A stretch of DNA of 64,000 nucleotides from Norana najaformis (taxonomy: Eukaryota > Annelida > Clitellata > Crassiclitellata > Hormogastridae). A program made the translations under genes and the position numbers. This document shows, piece by piece, positions 52,363 through 63,154 of this stretch (its first letter is position 1; each line of letters starts with the position of its first letter). The stretch spans positions 2,028,159 through 2,092,158 of the forward strand of contig OZ029921.1 of assembly GCA_964023275.1 (NCBI GenBank), given 5' to 3'. The notes below the pieces were generated by a model that was not told the origin of the DNA, made no database searches, and saw only the letters and a program-made list of their open reading frames with translations.

Positions 52363-53798
52363 TGCAATGCGTTCTTGTGAAGCTTTTCCGTAATGTATCC
52401 AATACAGTTGGAATTTTCAAAGGAAAGAAAGAACTTGTAATCCCTCTTAAGCATGTGAAGACATCGATCTGTTTCAGACCTCGGGCAAGACAGAAAGCCC
52501 CCGCAGTCCCCGTAAACATCAACGTCGATATACTTAGCAAGTTCCCAGGCATAGCGTCGCCTGCCATTTTGGTCTCTGCAATTGGAGACAAACATCGCCA
52601 CTTTTTTCGTTCGCGATTTGGCATAATTCACTGCAGGGATGTTTCTGGTTTCCGGTTGGGCGACGGACGGCCTTGTGCAGTTTACGTTTGAACATTTCGT
52701 GCAGTTCAGTTTGAAGCAGCGTGAACAGTTTAAGTTTGAGCAGTTCGTACATTTCGCTTCTGAACAATTCGTGCAGTTCAATTTGAAACTATGTGAACAT
52801 TCCACATTTGAACAGTTCGTACGGTCTGCTCCTGAACAGTTTTTGCAGTTCAGTTGGGAGCACTGCGAACATTGCATGCTTGAACAGTTCGTACATTTCG
52901 CTTGTGAACAGTTCGTACACGATGCCGTTTGACATCCTGTACATAAGACTTCATTGTCTTGTGTACAGTTTACTGTTACGCAGTCCATATTGAAACAGTT
53001 CCTACACTGACTTTCAGAACAGTCTAGACAACTCTGAGACGAACAACTGAAAACGATCCATTGGCAGTTTGTGTGCTTCTCTTGAAACGTCGGAGAAGGG
53101 TTAGGTTTTGGCAATGGAATCCACTTGGCGTATGGTGTAACAATCGTCGAGTCATGCCGGTAGCTCATGGTCCAATTAACGAGGCCGCCCAGAGCTCTGG
53201 AATCGAGGGGTCTCTGGTGGGGTGGCTCCAGGTACAGGGCGACCCAGACTTGATGAGCGGGCTTCGGAGTCAGACGTTCAATCTCTTTCCAGCCGACTTC
53301 TGAGATGAGCACCGCGTCGGCCGATCGGGAAAGCGACTGGTTCGACGTAAACAAGCAGTCTGTGATCGGGCACCCGTCTTCGACGAGGTGCCCTTGGCCG
53401 TCCCGCCAATGTAGGTGGTTGAAATTGAAAGTTCCTACTCGTAGGATGACCTTCGTTGAGGACGTGTTCCTAGTCTTAGCGTACTCTCGCAGAACCTCCA
53501 GCTGACTCAAGATCCGATCATCTATTCGATCGCTAGCGGGCCAAACTCTTTTCGGATCGACTACAAACTCATTCGCCTTTGCCACAAATGTAGCATTCTC
53601 ATCTTTTCTACCCGGGAGGGTTTCTTTTCTTCCACCAACCGACTCCAGCTGAGATCCATTGCTCCACAGACGAGCCACGACGGAACTTAATTCCAGGTGT
53701 CCGACAGATAGACACGAAGTGACTACTTCAAAAACCACAGCTACCAGACACAGTAACCCAAAATACCGCAACAATCGTAACACGGGCACCGCCGCCAT
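52363..53798 (-). CDS. Alpha-1,3-fucosyltransferase (GT10), exon 1, with Cys-rich repeat insert
   Basis: First exon of a Golgi-type enzyme predicted to transfer fucose from GDP-fucose to N-acetylglucosamine-containing glycans. ATG at 53798 starts a short cytoplasmic end and a signal anchor (residues ~9-28), as in type II glycosyltransferases. A stem follows, then the N-lobe with WVALYLEPPHQRPLD and NWTMSYRHDSTIVTPYA (~185-224). Residues ~245-374 are an insert with 29 cysteines, mostly in a C-x2-C-x4 (8-residue) period, and 11 NC(S/T) glycosylation sequons. The C-lobe resumes at KKVAMFVSNC and IDVDVYGDCG, then the GT10 signature FFLSFENSNC..YITEKL (455-473). The exon ends two bases into a Gln codon at donor GTTAGT (52362). 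Total protein 615 residues, longer than usual for GT10 because of the insert. Substrate specificity cannot be told. Confidence 0.92.
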
Positions 53799-54570
53799 TG
53801 CGAAATTCTTCGCACACGAGCTAAAGCAAGTAGCCTACCTTCATCGGATCCGGGGAATTACACTGCGGTTGTCTAGGCAACGTGCGTGGGAAGGAAGCTC
53901 TTCTCCAATCGACCGGGTTTTGTATGACTGGAAAACCCAACTGAAAACGAAAGAATATTCCACACCGAACAAATACGAAACTTCGTCAAGATTTCCGTCG
54001 ACCCACTACACGCCGTGCGACTATTAAGTCCAGCTACACGCCGTTTGACTGTCTACCCAACAGCCGCCGGTTGTTATTAAATCCTGCTACAGGCAGACAC
54101 ACGATCTACCCTACTACAGGCCGGGTGACTCAACTGAAAGAAACATAATCTGCTGCTATCCTTGCTCCGTGCTGTATTTCTGAACCGCACACGAGCTCCG
54201 TGGATTGACTCCGCTAGTCGGAGACCCGGAGAAAGTAGGGCACGTTAATCATCGTTGTTACTGCGCAGCATCGCTAAACAGCAACCACACACACAAATAC
54301 ACAGAGTCCTCAGTCAATATGGGCCTCAACGGCCCGGAGCCTGAAGCCCTGTGCAGTTTATGATTCAACCGGCTCTAATTATGCATAATTGTTCTCAGCT
54401 AAATAGGCCTAATAAAACACCAGAGCGGAGCACATCATAACGTAATGTTATGACACGACAGACATGATATTATAGCACAGCATAGGGAAGCAAAACGTGG
54501 TAAAACTGAACACAGTGGGTACTTAATATCCGCGTTAAGTGTCCTACAAGTGACCGTGAAGTCCCTAGGC
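53799..54570. other. Region upstream of the fucosyltransferase gene
   Basis: No gene or promoter motif can be assigned with confidence. An imperfect ~42-bp repeat around 'CTACACGCCGTGCGACTATTAA' (54008-54130) contains several 'GCCG..TGACT' phrases and would lie in the 5' flank. Confidence 0.4.
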
Positions 54571-54573
54571 TAC

Positions 54574-54720
54574 AGTAATCATAATCGTAATCTCGAGATT
54601 TCTACAGCGCCCAACGAAAGCTAAGTTGCGAGAACCAGCTAATTCACAGGCGCTGAGTCAAAACAAAATTGATAGGCAAAAGGGGTTTGGTTCCAAGTCA
54701 AGATCCAAAAGTCAGGCAGT
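54574..54720 (-). mobile_element. LINE family A 3' tail (minus)
   Basis: 'ATCGTAATCTCGAGATTTC', 'CAGCGCCCAACGAAAGC', 'AACCAGCTAATTCACAGGCGC', 'AAGTCAAGATCC'. Confidence 0.85.
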
Positions 54721-55440
54721 TTGGCTGTTACGCCATCGGTTGATGCTTCGTGATGTTCACAGTTCTTTAGTTATGTTATGCTGTGCTGCATTACGCTACG
54801 CTGTGTTATGTTATAACACCTATTTTGCTGTGAAAACTGGATGATGTACGGCCTCTAACAGATTGAAGCCAAGAAGAAAACACAAAAGTTCTAGCATTAC
54901 TTGGTAACCCTATCAGAAGTTCCAGCACTGGCCGGAATGACCACCCTAGCACATCTGCTCTTTGCTCTGTGAACTGGTTTTCGGAACTCAAAGTGGCGTA
55001 GCCATCCATACCCACGATCCACCTTTGAAAACCGTGCGTTATACTGTTAGTTAAAGACTGACTTTCGACCCAAATTGGTGCTACATAAATTTCCTCTTGC
55101 GCTATAGAACTTCATCAGATATATCGACTTCTCAGTAGCAGATTAGGAAAACATTTTCACATGTAGGCCTAGTAGCTGGTATTCGTGTTCTGGCAAGCAG
55201 TCAAAGCCAGTAGCTGCATTAATTAATGAGTTCAAGACAAACCCAGAAGGTGAACTTGTTTCTTGTTAGCCTGTCTGGTCCACCGAACGAGCATACCTGA
55301 GCATAGTATTCAGCTACTTGAGCAAAGTATTCAGCTGGAGGCTATAAAATACTTCAAAAGCTGTCGGCTAATGAGTCGCTATTGCTTTTCCTAGAGCCGA
55401 TGTGCAGTTGGTATACCTGCGGCAATCAATGTCAGCATGC
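54721..55440. other. No gene seen
   Basis: A family B fragment ('GCCATCGGTTGATGCTTCG' at 54731) and unique-looking DNA. No supported coding sequence. Confidence 0.4.
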
Positions 55441-55449
55441 TTTTGACTG

Positions 55450-55560
55450 GGTCTTTCCGTATGAGTCTGTATGTCTGTCTATCTGTCTGTGTGTCTTTGT
55501 CTGTCTTCCTGTCTCTGCCTGTTTGCATGTCAATGTGTCTGTCTGTAGCCTCTGTGTATA
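55450..55560. repeat. (CTGT)n microsatellite
   Basis: TGTCTGTCTATCTGTCTGTG-type repeats followed by a TATA run at 55557-55584. Confidence 0.93.
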
Positions 55561-55644
55561 TATACTGTATATATATATATATATGCCAAGTCTTCATGTG
55601 TTTGTGTGTGTGTCCGTCCGACTGTCTGTCTGAATTCTTGTAAT

Positions 55645-55925
55645 GCTAAGCAACTGAAGATGTTATGGGTCCTTCAAATATCCATTGAAGGTGCTCCTTG
55701 CTAGCCCTTATGGCGTCTGTCTACCTGTCCGTCCGTCCATCCATTCGTCTGTCTGTCTGTCTGCCTTTGTGTAATGGTAAGCAACTGAACACCATGTGCC
55801 CTCTAAATATCCACTGAAAGGGCTCCTCGTTAGCGTCTTATGATGTCTGCCTTCCTCACCCTCCGTCCGTTCATCCATCCAGCCGTCTGTCTGCCTGCCT
55901 GTCTGTTGCTGTCTGTCTGTCTGTC
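55645..55925. repeat. Two ~124-bp tandem units containing CTGT repeats
   Basis: 'GCAACTGAAGATGTTATGGG' ... 'AAATATCCATTGAAGGTGC' (55650) recurs as 'GCAACTGAACACCATGTGCC' ... 'AAATATCCACTGAAAGGGC' (55773), each followed by CCGTCCGTCCATCC and CTGTCTGTCTGCC. Confidence 0.8.
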
Positions 55926-56097
55926 TCTGGCAGGTTAAGTTAACCAGTGTCAGTATCTGCCACTGTCTGACGACTTTCCTTCTGCGTACAATATGTTCCC
56001 TAATTAATTCTGTATCCGGCTTTGTTGATAACACACACACCGTAGTCGATATTCGCAATAATTAAACAAATTTTATTCTGAATATCTCCTGAATGCC

Positions 56098-56228
56098 TGA
56101 CTCCCAGATCTTGACCTGGAACCTGCCTATCGATTTTGTTTTGAATGAGCGCCTGTGAATAAGCCGGTTCCCGCGACCTAGCTTTCGTTGGGCGCTGTAG
56201 AAATCTCGAGATAACGATTACGATCTTT
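56098..56228 (+). mobile_element. LINE family A 3' tail
   Basis: 'AGATCTTGACCTGGAACC', 'CCTATCGATTTTGTTTTGA', 'GAGCGCCTGTGAATAAGCCG', 'GGGCGCTGTAGAAATC', 'CGATTACGATC'. Confidence 0.85.
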
Positions 56229-56562
56229 AAGGTGCGTGCAGCGCTGCAAACCGGATGAAGTGATCTTGTAAACCAGCGACGGAGGCAGTTCTAAGCCTAC
56301 CTGTGAGCCAGCGTCCGTCGGCTGCTGCTGCTGCTCTGCTTAACGGATGGAGGGGTGGAGGCATAGAACTGACATCCATGTCGGATGTAGGTTTCAATCG
56401 ATCACCAGATAAAGGATATCTGAACGCTACAGCAATGCTACGATACTTCGACCAAGTAATGCCTAGTGCAGTTCGATATGCGGCGTCATATAAATGCCAG
56501 AGAAACTGTATAACGAATGCCAAGCCCCCAATGCGTGTGTACATATATATGTGTAGCGGAGG
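56229..56562. other. No gene seen
   Basis: A short open frame (56303-56569) contains a CTG run and no recognisable domain. Confidence 0.35.
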
Positions 56563-56815
56563 CGGCTGATGATGATGACGGTGATGATAATAATGACGAT
56601 GGTGGTGGTGATGATGATGGTAGTGGTGATGACGATGATGGTGGTGGTGGTGATGATGGTGGTGATGATGATAATGATAAACGATGATGATGATGGTGGT
56701 GGTGATGATGATGGTGGTGGTGATTATGATGGTGGTGGTGATGATGATGGTGGTGGTGATTATGATGGTGGTGGTGATGATGGTGGTGGTGGTGCTGGTG
56801 ATGATGATATAATAA
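56563..56815. repeat. (GATGGTGGTGGT)n minisatellite
   Basis: GATTATGATGGTGGTGGTGA higher units repeated at 24-36-bp spacing inside a GAT/GGT background. Confidence 0.95.
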
Positions 56816-56984
56816 CCGTCCGGATGTAGATCAAGTTCGATATCGAGAGAGGGAGAGGGAGAGAGAGACCACATTGTCATTGTTGATGTTTACTAGACCT
56901 CGCTGCTGACGATGTTATTACACGCTAGGACTTCGTGTTCCGGTTGACAGGAGTCCTACTTAAACAGGTAGACAGCAGCTACAG

Positions 56985-57300
56985 CCCCCCTCTCTCTCCC
57001 TATCTCTCTCCCTATATCTCTCTCTCTCTTTCTCCTTATTTCTCTCTCTTTCCTTCCGATCTCGATCTCGAACTTGATCTACATCCCGGCGGTTTTCCTA
57101 TCATCATCGTCGTCGTCATCATCATCATCATCATCATCATCTCTTTCTAATTCTCTCCATCCATCCATCCATCCATCCATCCACCCACCCAGCCACCCAC
57201 CCACCCACCCACCCACCCATCCACCCATCCATCCATCCATCCATCCACCCAGCCACCCACCCACCCACCCATCCATCCATCCATCCATCCATATCTCTCT
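56985..57300. repeat. (CT)n, (CAT)n and (CCAT/CCAC)n microsatellites
   Basis: CTCTCTCC runs, CATCATCATCAT (57114-57140), then CCATCCATCCACCCACCC to 57292, with the segment ACCCAGCCACCCACCC duplicated. Confidence 0.95.
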
Positions 57301-57699
57301 CCTCTTGCATGGCAGGACCTGAAATTAATATACCCTATGGCACCAATTCTACTTTGGATAGCTTTGCTGCATGATGACAGCCAGCCACTCAGTCTGCATG
57401 TGCGTCTGGCAAACTCTAACGCATCCTTTAGACATTACATTACATTCTCCTACTAACTAGACACCTGTGGGGCCAGCTGATTGTAATGACCAAGCAGGAT
57501 CTGAGTGCAGCCCCAACACCTGCCTTACATATGCATGTATGAGCATGTATGCATGCAAGTTTACATGGATTTGTATGTAGGTATGTATTTATAGAGACAA
57601 GCGGATTTAAGGTGGTTTTACGATACTTGCTGTTGAGTTCGCTAGAGCGCGCGAGTGAAACAGGATTCTTGAAACACCTTTCTGCCCTGGCGAGGATTT

Positions 57700-58190
57700 G
57701 AACATACATACATATACATACATACATACATACATGCATACATACACATATATACATGCATACATACATACATACACACATACATACATGCATGCATACA
57801 TGCATACAAACAAATACATACGTATACACTAACATTCATATATGCATACATGCATACATACATGCATACATACATACATACACACATATATACACGCATA
57901 CATGCATGCATACATGCAAACAAACAAATACGTATACACTAACATTCATATATGCAGTACAGACATATATTCGTACAGACATACATTTATACATACATAC
58001 ATACACACATGCATATATGCATACATATATACATATATGCATACGTGCATACACAAAATACATACTTATGAACATGCATACATACATACATACATGCACG
58101 CATACATAAAATACATACACATGAACAAACATGCATACACAAAAAAACATACATATGAACATGTATACATAAAATACATACACACACACA
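57700..58190. repeat. (ATAC)n microsatellite with ~125-bp higher repeat
   Basis: CATACATACATGCATACA repeats. The phrase 'GTATACACTAACATTCATAT' recurs at 57822 and 57934, so a longer unit has been duplicated. A SINE-like 'CACCTTTCTGCCCTGG' precedes it at 57676. Confidence 0.93.
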
Positions 58191-58254
58191 AAGTGTTACG
58201 CAATCGAAATGTGTAGTATTTACAACATACCTATGGTACCATCATCACCAACTA

Positions 58255-58350
58255 ATGCAGAAGAGAGAGAGAGGCAGATAGACAAACACAGAGAGAGACA
58301 AACAGCCAGATAAATGCATAGACACACAGACAGACAGACAAACAGATAAG
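58255..58350. repeat. (GAGA)/(ACAG)n microsatellite
   Basis: AGAGAGAGAGAGGCAGATAGAC to CACAGACAGACAGAC. Confidence 0.9.
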
Positions 58351-58622
58351 TCTCCGAGAGTCGATACCTAGGCAACGATGCAGAGTTCAATTGGATGCAA
58401 TCGACGAAGACAATGGTTTCTAGCGCTGAGTACGAATTCACTCATAGGAACCAGTTTGTTGACGCTCACAAGAGCAATTCCCTCCCAAATTAAATCAAAT
58501 CCACCGCGTTTGGTCCAATCTCGTCTACTCTAAGAGCTTTTAAAGCGCCACTTCGGTTGAGCGCCTTCGATTAGTACTTAAAAGGTGCTACAGGAATACA
58601 GTAACGTTACGTTACAATCAGG

Positions 58623-59208
58623 CAGAGCTTTATTCAGACGGAACGCTCCGGAACGGCGTTCCGGCATCTTTTTTCGGCTAATAAAAAATAATTAAGTTTC
58701 TAATAAAAGAATTGTGTTACTAAGTTATTTTAGTTATGTAATATAATGTAACTATTTTAATTCAACTATATGGTCCATCGTACGAACTCACCAACACTTC
58801 ACCTCTTTCAGTTTCTGCGCAGGTCTTTCACTCAAGACTGAAAACACTTCTTTTCCAAAAATCTTATCCTGATTCTTCCTCATTCCCCTTGTCTCTCTTC
58901 TCGCTTCAATTTCAAACACCATCCACCGTTGCCGTCCGACTGTTTGTCTGCCTGAGTCCTGGATCTTGACCTGGAACCGAACCCTTTTGCCTATCAATTT
59001 TGTCTTGACTGAGCGCCTGTGAATAAGCTGGTTCCCGCGACTTAGCTTTCGTTGGGCGCTGTAGAAATCTCGAGATTACGTTTCAATTTCAGTGTTCACA
59101 ACTTTACACTGTTTTCAGTGGTTACTGATTGATAAAGATAATGAAATTTAGCACAAAATTCCATAATTGCTCAGTTCCGGAACCTTTTTTTCTAGAAAAA
59201 AAGCGCTG
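58623..59208 (+). mobile_element. hAT-like MITE copy 3, interrupted by a LINE tail
   Basis: Same element as 43737. Left end CAGAGCTTTATTCAGACGG (58623), right end TAGAAAAAAAGCGCTG (59208), flanked by CAATCAGG (58615-58622) and CAGTCAGG (59209-59216), an 8-bp target duplication with one mismatch. The MITE sequence is split: 58623-58765 and 59082-59208, with a foreign 316-bp insert between. Confidence 0.88.
58766..59081 (+). mobile_element. LINE family A 3' end nested in the MITE
   Basis: RT C-terminal remnant (frame reads SVSAQVFHSRLKTLLFQKS) followed by the full family A tail ending in CTCGAGATTACG. The 5-bp sequence TTCAA flanks it (58761-58765 and 59082-59086), consistent with a target-site duplication. 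Confidence 0.85.
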
Positions 59209-59216
59209 CAGTCAGG

Positions 59217-59905
59217 GTACAACTTGTTTGGAGGCAATGGGCGACCATCTGATCCATCATGCGAAATCGATGAGATTTCGCACGTTTTCACGCAAAATTT
59301 CGTCCGGGCACCGAAAGTGGGTGTGGCGGAAGGAATTTGTAGCCGGAATTTATTTCGCACTGCACCGGCGCAAAATGTAGGCCGAAAGAAAAAGGTGGGA
59401 TTTAGACAGGTGTGCTCGATGTCTAAAAATGGGGCCGCGTTCGAGAAAATTGGGATCAAAGTCTCGAAAACTGACCGCGATCTACGAATATCAGACCAAG
59501 ATATCCAGCGCAATTGCTCGCCCCGAATCATATGTGCTTAACTGATAACTCGATAATGCTGGTCATTTGAGTTCAAAGGTAAAGTTCTTTGGACTACCTG
59601 TCTATCACAAGCAACGTGGACCTATAACAGTTTAGTGGCCTAAACGTGTCATAAATAAATCTACCGTACTGGCTGACGTCTACACATCTCAGGCTGTAAA
59701 TAGGTGAGATGTCCAAAATGAAGCCTCGAGTTTTTTTTTGTCTTAGCATATATAACCGACCTTCTAAAATGACAACTAAGGGCACCTAGTGCTACAAAAA
59801 TTACGAGGATATACTGGGCTCAAATTTGACAGCGGATTTATCAGCGACACTGCAGGCTGGTATGAATATTGCTACACGGTGTGATATATATAAAGAAGAG
59901 CGAGT
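59217..59905. other. No gene seen
   Basis: Overlapping open frames on both strands (59129-59541) begin inside the MITE and have no recognisable domain, so they are likely chance frames. Confidence 0.4.
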
Positions 59906-59907
59906 TA

Positions 59908-60140
59908 AGCGAGTGAGTGAGTGAATGTGAGTGAGTGAGTAAACGAGTGAATGAGTGAGTTGAGTAAGTGAATGTGAGTGAGTGAATGAGCGAGTGTGTG
60001 AGTGACCGAGTTAAGTGAGTGAATAAGTGAATGTGAGTGAATGAGTGTGTGTGAGCAAGTGAATGTGAGTGAGTGAATGTGTGTGTGAGTGAGCAAGTGA
60101 ATGTGAGTGAATGTGTGAGCGAGTGCGTGAGTGAGTGAGG
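59908..60140. repeat. (GTGA)n microsatellite
   Basis: GAGTGAGTGAATGTGAGTGA-type repeats, complementary to the TCAC array at 49575. Confidence 0.95.
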
Positions 60141-60494
60141 AACCAATTACTGATTTTGAGGCATGGTCGGACCGGCTTTCTGTAAGGCCTCCTATAACGA
60201 AAGTCATTAAAATTGGCCCACCTTCTTATTAAATCGACTTAACCCTACAGTGGAATAATGTAGGAGAAAACACTAACCGTTCACTGTTCGATCATGGTAA
60301 AAGTTAATTACCTCCTAGATAAAACCAAAAGCCTGCAGCTCAGTCGGGCTAAAAATCTTAATGACGCCCACAAAAATCTCCTGCAAGTCTATTTAATTGC
60401 CCAGCTGAACTTCGTAAATGCAAGTCGTTATCCCTTTTCTCCTCTCTGTCTTCGGACAGTCGGACTTGGCTCTTGACATGGCATCTTTGGACAA

Positions 60495-60592
60495 CCCCAC
60501 GGAATTGACGCTGCGCTCGTGAATAAGCTGGTGCCCTGCGCTTAGTTTATAAGTGGCGTTTTAGAAATTTCGAGTTTACAATTACGATCATC
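60495..60592 (+). mobile_element. LINE family A-like tail variant
   Basis: 'GCTCGTGAATAAGCTGGTGCC', 'TTAGTTTATAAGTGGCG', 'AGAAATTTCGAGTTTACAATT' is a diverged family A tail. A similar 'AAATCAGCTGGTGCCCTGCGC' lies at 28234. Confidence 0.65.
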
Positions 60593-60606
60593 ACCACTTT
60601 ACTAAA

Positions 60607-60610
<4 letters not shown>

Positions 60611-60652
<42 letters not shown>
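60611..60652. repeat. (TA)n microsatellite
   Basis: About 21 TA units. Confidence 0.97.
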
Positions 60653-60653
<1 letters not shown>

Positions 60654-60860
60654 CCATTTACTTATATGGATATATGCCTATGTATAAATAAATATATGAG
60701 TAATATATTACCACTTACCTATATGAACATACCCCTATGTATAAAAATATGAGTAATATATTACCACTTACCTATATGAATATATGCCTATGTTTAATTA
60801 TTTAACATGAGTTGTTTATTTCCACTTACTTATACAAATATATGTATCAATATGTTTTAT
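60653..60860. repeat. ~60-bp tandem repeat, 4 diverged copies
   Basis: 'TTACCACTTACCTATATGAA' and 'ATGCCTATGTATAAA' recur at about 60653, 60710, 60765 and 60822. Confidence 0.8.
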
Positions 60861-61067
60861 TACCACTCATCTGTAAAAACGTACAAGTATATCTTGTTAC
60901 GGTCAATAATCAAAGCAACCAAGTACATCAGGGCGTCGTTTTTCGGTCCAGTCTTTGTCCTTGCTTTTGTCTGGCTTTTATAAAAGAACACTCTTGCTTC
61001 GCTGCGTCGGACGATAAGAGCAGCTGTCGAAGCAAAGCCTTTGGCGAGTTGTAGTCATCCGTTACAG

Positions 61068-61123
61068 AATTACAAGCAGCCGCTTTTATGCTGGCGGAGT
61101 TTTTCGGCAAGAATTATTTCACG
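61068..61123 (+). CDS. Candidate internal coding exon, protein unknown
   Basis: Acceptor 'GTAGTCATCCGTTACAG' and donor GTAAGT (61124) bracket 56 nt that complete one codon and encode LQAAAFMLAEFFGKNYFT in phase 0 at the end. The peptide looks like an amphipathic helix and is not low-complexity. No partner exon was recognised on either side, so it may be chance. Confidence 0.25.
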
Positions 61124-61204
61124 GTAAGTGGAATTCAGTGAAGGTCTGAACGAATGTAATATCCAGACATTTATGTAGAAAATTCCGTAAAGAAAATCTG
61201 GCCG

Positions 61205-61352
61205 AGTAATCGTAATCGTAAGCACGAGATTTCTACACCGCCCAAAGAAAGCTAAGTCGCGGGAACCAGCTTATTCACAGGCGCTCAGTCAAAACAAAAT
61301 CGATAGGCAGGAAGGGTTCGGTTCCAGGTCAAGATCCAAGAGTCAGGCAGGC
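61205..61352 (-). mobile_element. LINE family A 3' tail (minus)
   Basis: 'ATCGTAATCGTAAGCACGAG', 'CGCCCAAAGAAAGCTAAGTCG', 'AACCAGCTTATTCACAGGCGC', 'CCAGGTCAAGATCC'. Confidence 0.85.
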
Positions 61353-61607
61353 AGACAGTCGGACGGTTATGGTGGATGGTGTTTGGAATTGGATCGGGTA
61401 TAATGATTTCTTCCGTCATGGCGTCCATATCCAAACATCTATGCAGGTCCACAGTTGGGAGCTAGGTAGTTAGATAGATAATATAGCTCCTTTTAAGGTA
61501 CCTAACAACACGATACAATACACAGTCAAGGGGAAGCCAATAGTCTGTTGTATTTTTTATTATTTCCTTGATGCGATGCTACGCAGCGTGTTGTTCTGAG
61601 ATGAATA

Positions 61608-61874
61608 CAGTGCTTTTTTCTAGACAAAAAAGTTCCGGAACTGAACAATTATGGAATTTTGTGCTAAAATTTCATTTAACTTTATCAATCAATAAACACC
61701 GAAAACAGTGTAAAGTTGTAAACACTGAAATTGAATTAAAATAAGTTACATTATATTACATAATTAAAATAACTTAGTAACACAATTCTTTTATTAAAAA
61801 CTAAATTATTTTCTATTAGCCGAAAAAAGGTGCCGGAACGCCGTTTCGGAGCGTTCCATCTGAAAAAAGCACTG
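61608..61874 (-). mobile_element. hAT-like MITE copy 4 (reverse orientation), intact ends
   Basis: 267 bp, the same length as copy 2. Ends CAGTGCTTTTTTCTAGAC and TCTGAAAAAAGCACTG form a 13-bp terminal inverted repeat. The flanks GATGAATA and GATGTTAT agree only in part, so the target duplication has decayed or this is a rearranged site. Confidence 0.92.
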
Positions 61875-62394
61875 GATGTTATATTACATTGTATTTTTTA
61901 TTGCATTTTATTACATTGTATCATATCGTATTATAATGCATTGTATTTGTTCGAGTGATACTTTTTGTGATACGTATTGCCTTGTATATTAATGGGATAT
62001 TTTACTTATGCGACTAACATGGAACATACCATGAATAATATGGTGACGATGATAATGATGATAACAACGACGCTGAACTGCAGCGATGATGATGATGATT
62101 GATGATGTTGACGACGACGATGATGCTGATGACTATGATCATGATGTTGTTGTTGTTGATGACGATGATGGTAGTGGTGGTGATGATGATGATGAAGATC
62201 TTGGTTATCGTAAACACTTTAACTGCTCATATTGCAATTTTAAACAAACATGTTTAATTGCGCATCTTCAGTTCTTCAAATCTTTCCACTCGAAGGCGTC
62301 CTTTATGTCTTTGTTCAAAACAAAACAAAACACTTATCTATCATTAGTGATTATAATTATCACTTAATATCATATCCCACTTGAACTCAGAATT
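61875..62394. repeat. TTATATTGCAT-type and (GAT)n simple repeats
   Basis: TTACATTGTATTTTTTATTG-like repeats at 61877-61960 and GAT/GAC triplets at 62040-62195. No gene. Confidence 0.7.
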
Positions 62395-62395
62395 A

Positions 62396-62515
62396 CAGCT
62401 AAATTAAAGCTAAAAGCTAAATTAAAGCTAAAAGCTAAATTAAAGGTAAAAGCTAACTTAAAGCTAAAAGCTAAATTAAAGCTAAAAGCTAAATTAAGGC
62501 TAAAAACTAAAAGCT
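62396..62515. repeat. 18-bp minisatellite, ~7 copies
   Basis: Units AGCTAAATTAAAGCTAAA with few changes. Confidence 0.95.
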
Positions 62516-62579
62516 ATAACATCAGCCCGCGAAACTTGATCGTCTTATAATAAGCTGCACCTTGTAAGATATCGAATTC

Positions 62580-62900
62580 ATCAATGTACAGCGCCTTTGG
62601 GAGGTTCCCTAAAGACGCTATATAAATGTTCAGCATAGATGTACGTATCCAAAAACTTATATAGCGCATTTTAAGAGCCTCACAAAGGCACTACGGCATG
62701 ACTATCTAGCAGCTCCAAACAGGTGCGTCTTAAGATGGGCCGAGAATGTTCTTGAGTTGTTGGAGGAGGAAGAGGCCACTCCCTATATAAAGAGAATCTT
62801 GAATCCTCTCTCAACCGGAAGCCAATGTAGTGTATCTCTCGTATATCGAGGCCTCTCCCTATAAGTAGAATCTTGAATTGAATTCTCTCTCAACCAATGT
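62580..62900. mobile_element. SINE-tail and interspersed repeat fragments
   Basis: 'GTACAGCGCCTTTGGGAGG', 'TAAAGACGCTATATAAATG' is a SINE-type tail. 'TTATATAGCGCATTTTAAGAG' then begins another fragment whose 'AGAATCTTGAATCCTCTCTCAACC' portion is repeated at 62865-62895. Confidence 0.5.
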
Positions 62901-63154
62901 AGTGTATCTCTCATATAGTTCGAAATTTTGCGAAAATTTATGCAAGTTGGCTACACTCCGGCGCAACTGAATACAGACTGAAGCGGACGAATTCGAAATT
63001 GATGGGTAAAATAATTAGGAAAAGTGTTTAAATAGTGCCTTAAACAATTGTGAAGTATTTAAAGCACCACTTAAAAATACGATTCACTACTTTTCAACAG
63101 TAATTCACCCTTCCATACAGTTATACACACGACGTCGATATCGTTTAGGAATGG

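Noticed and set aside
59129..59541. Overlapping 120-residue frames on both strands
   Set aside because: They begin inside a MITE and show no domain or composition typical of a coding sequence.
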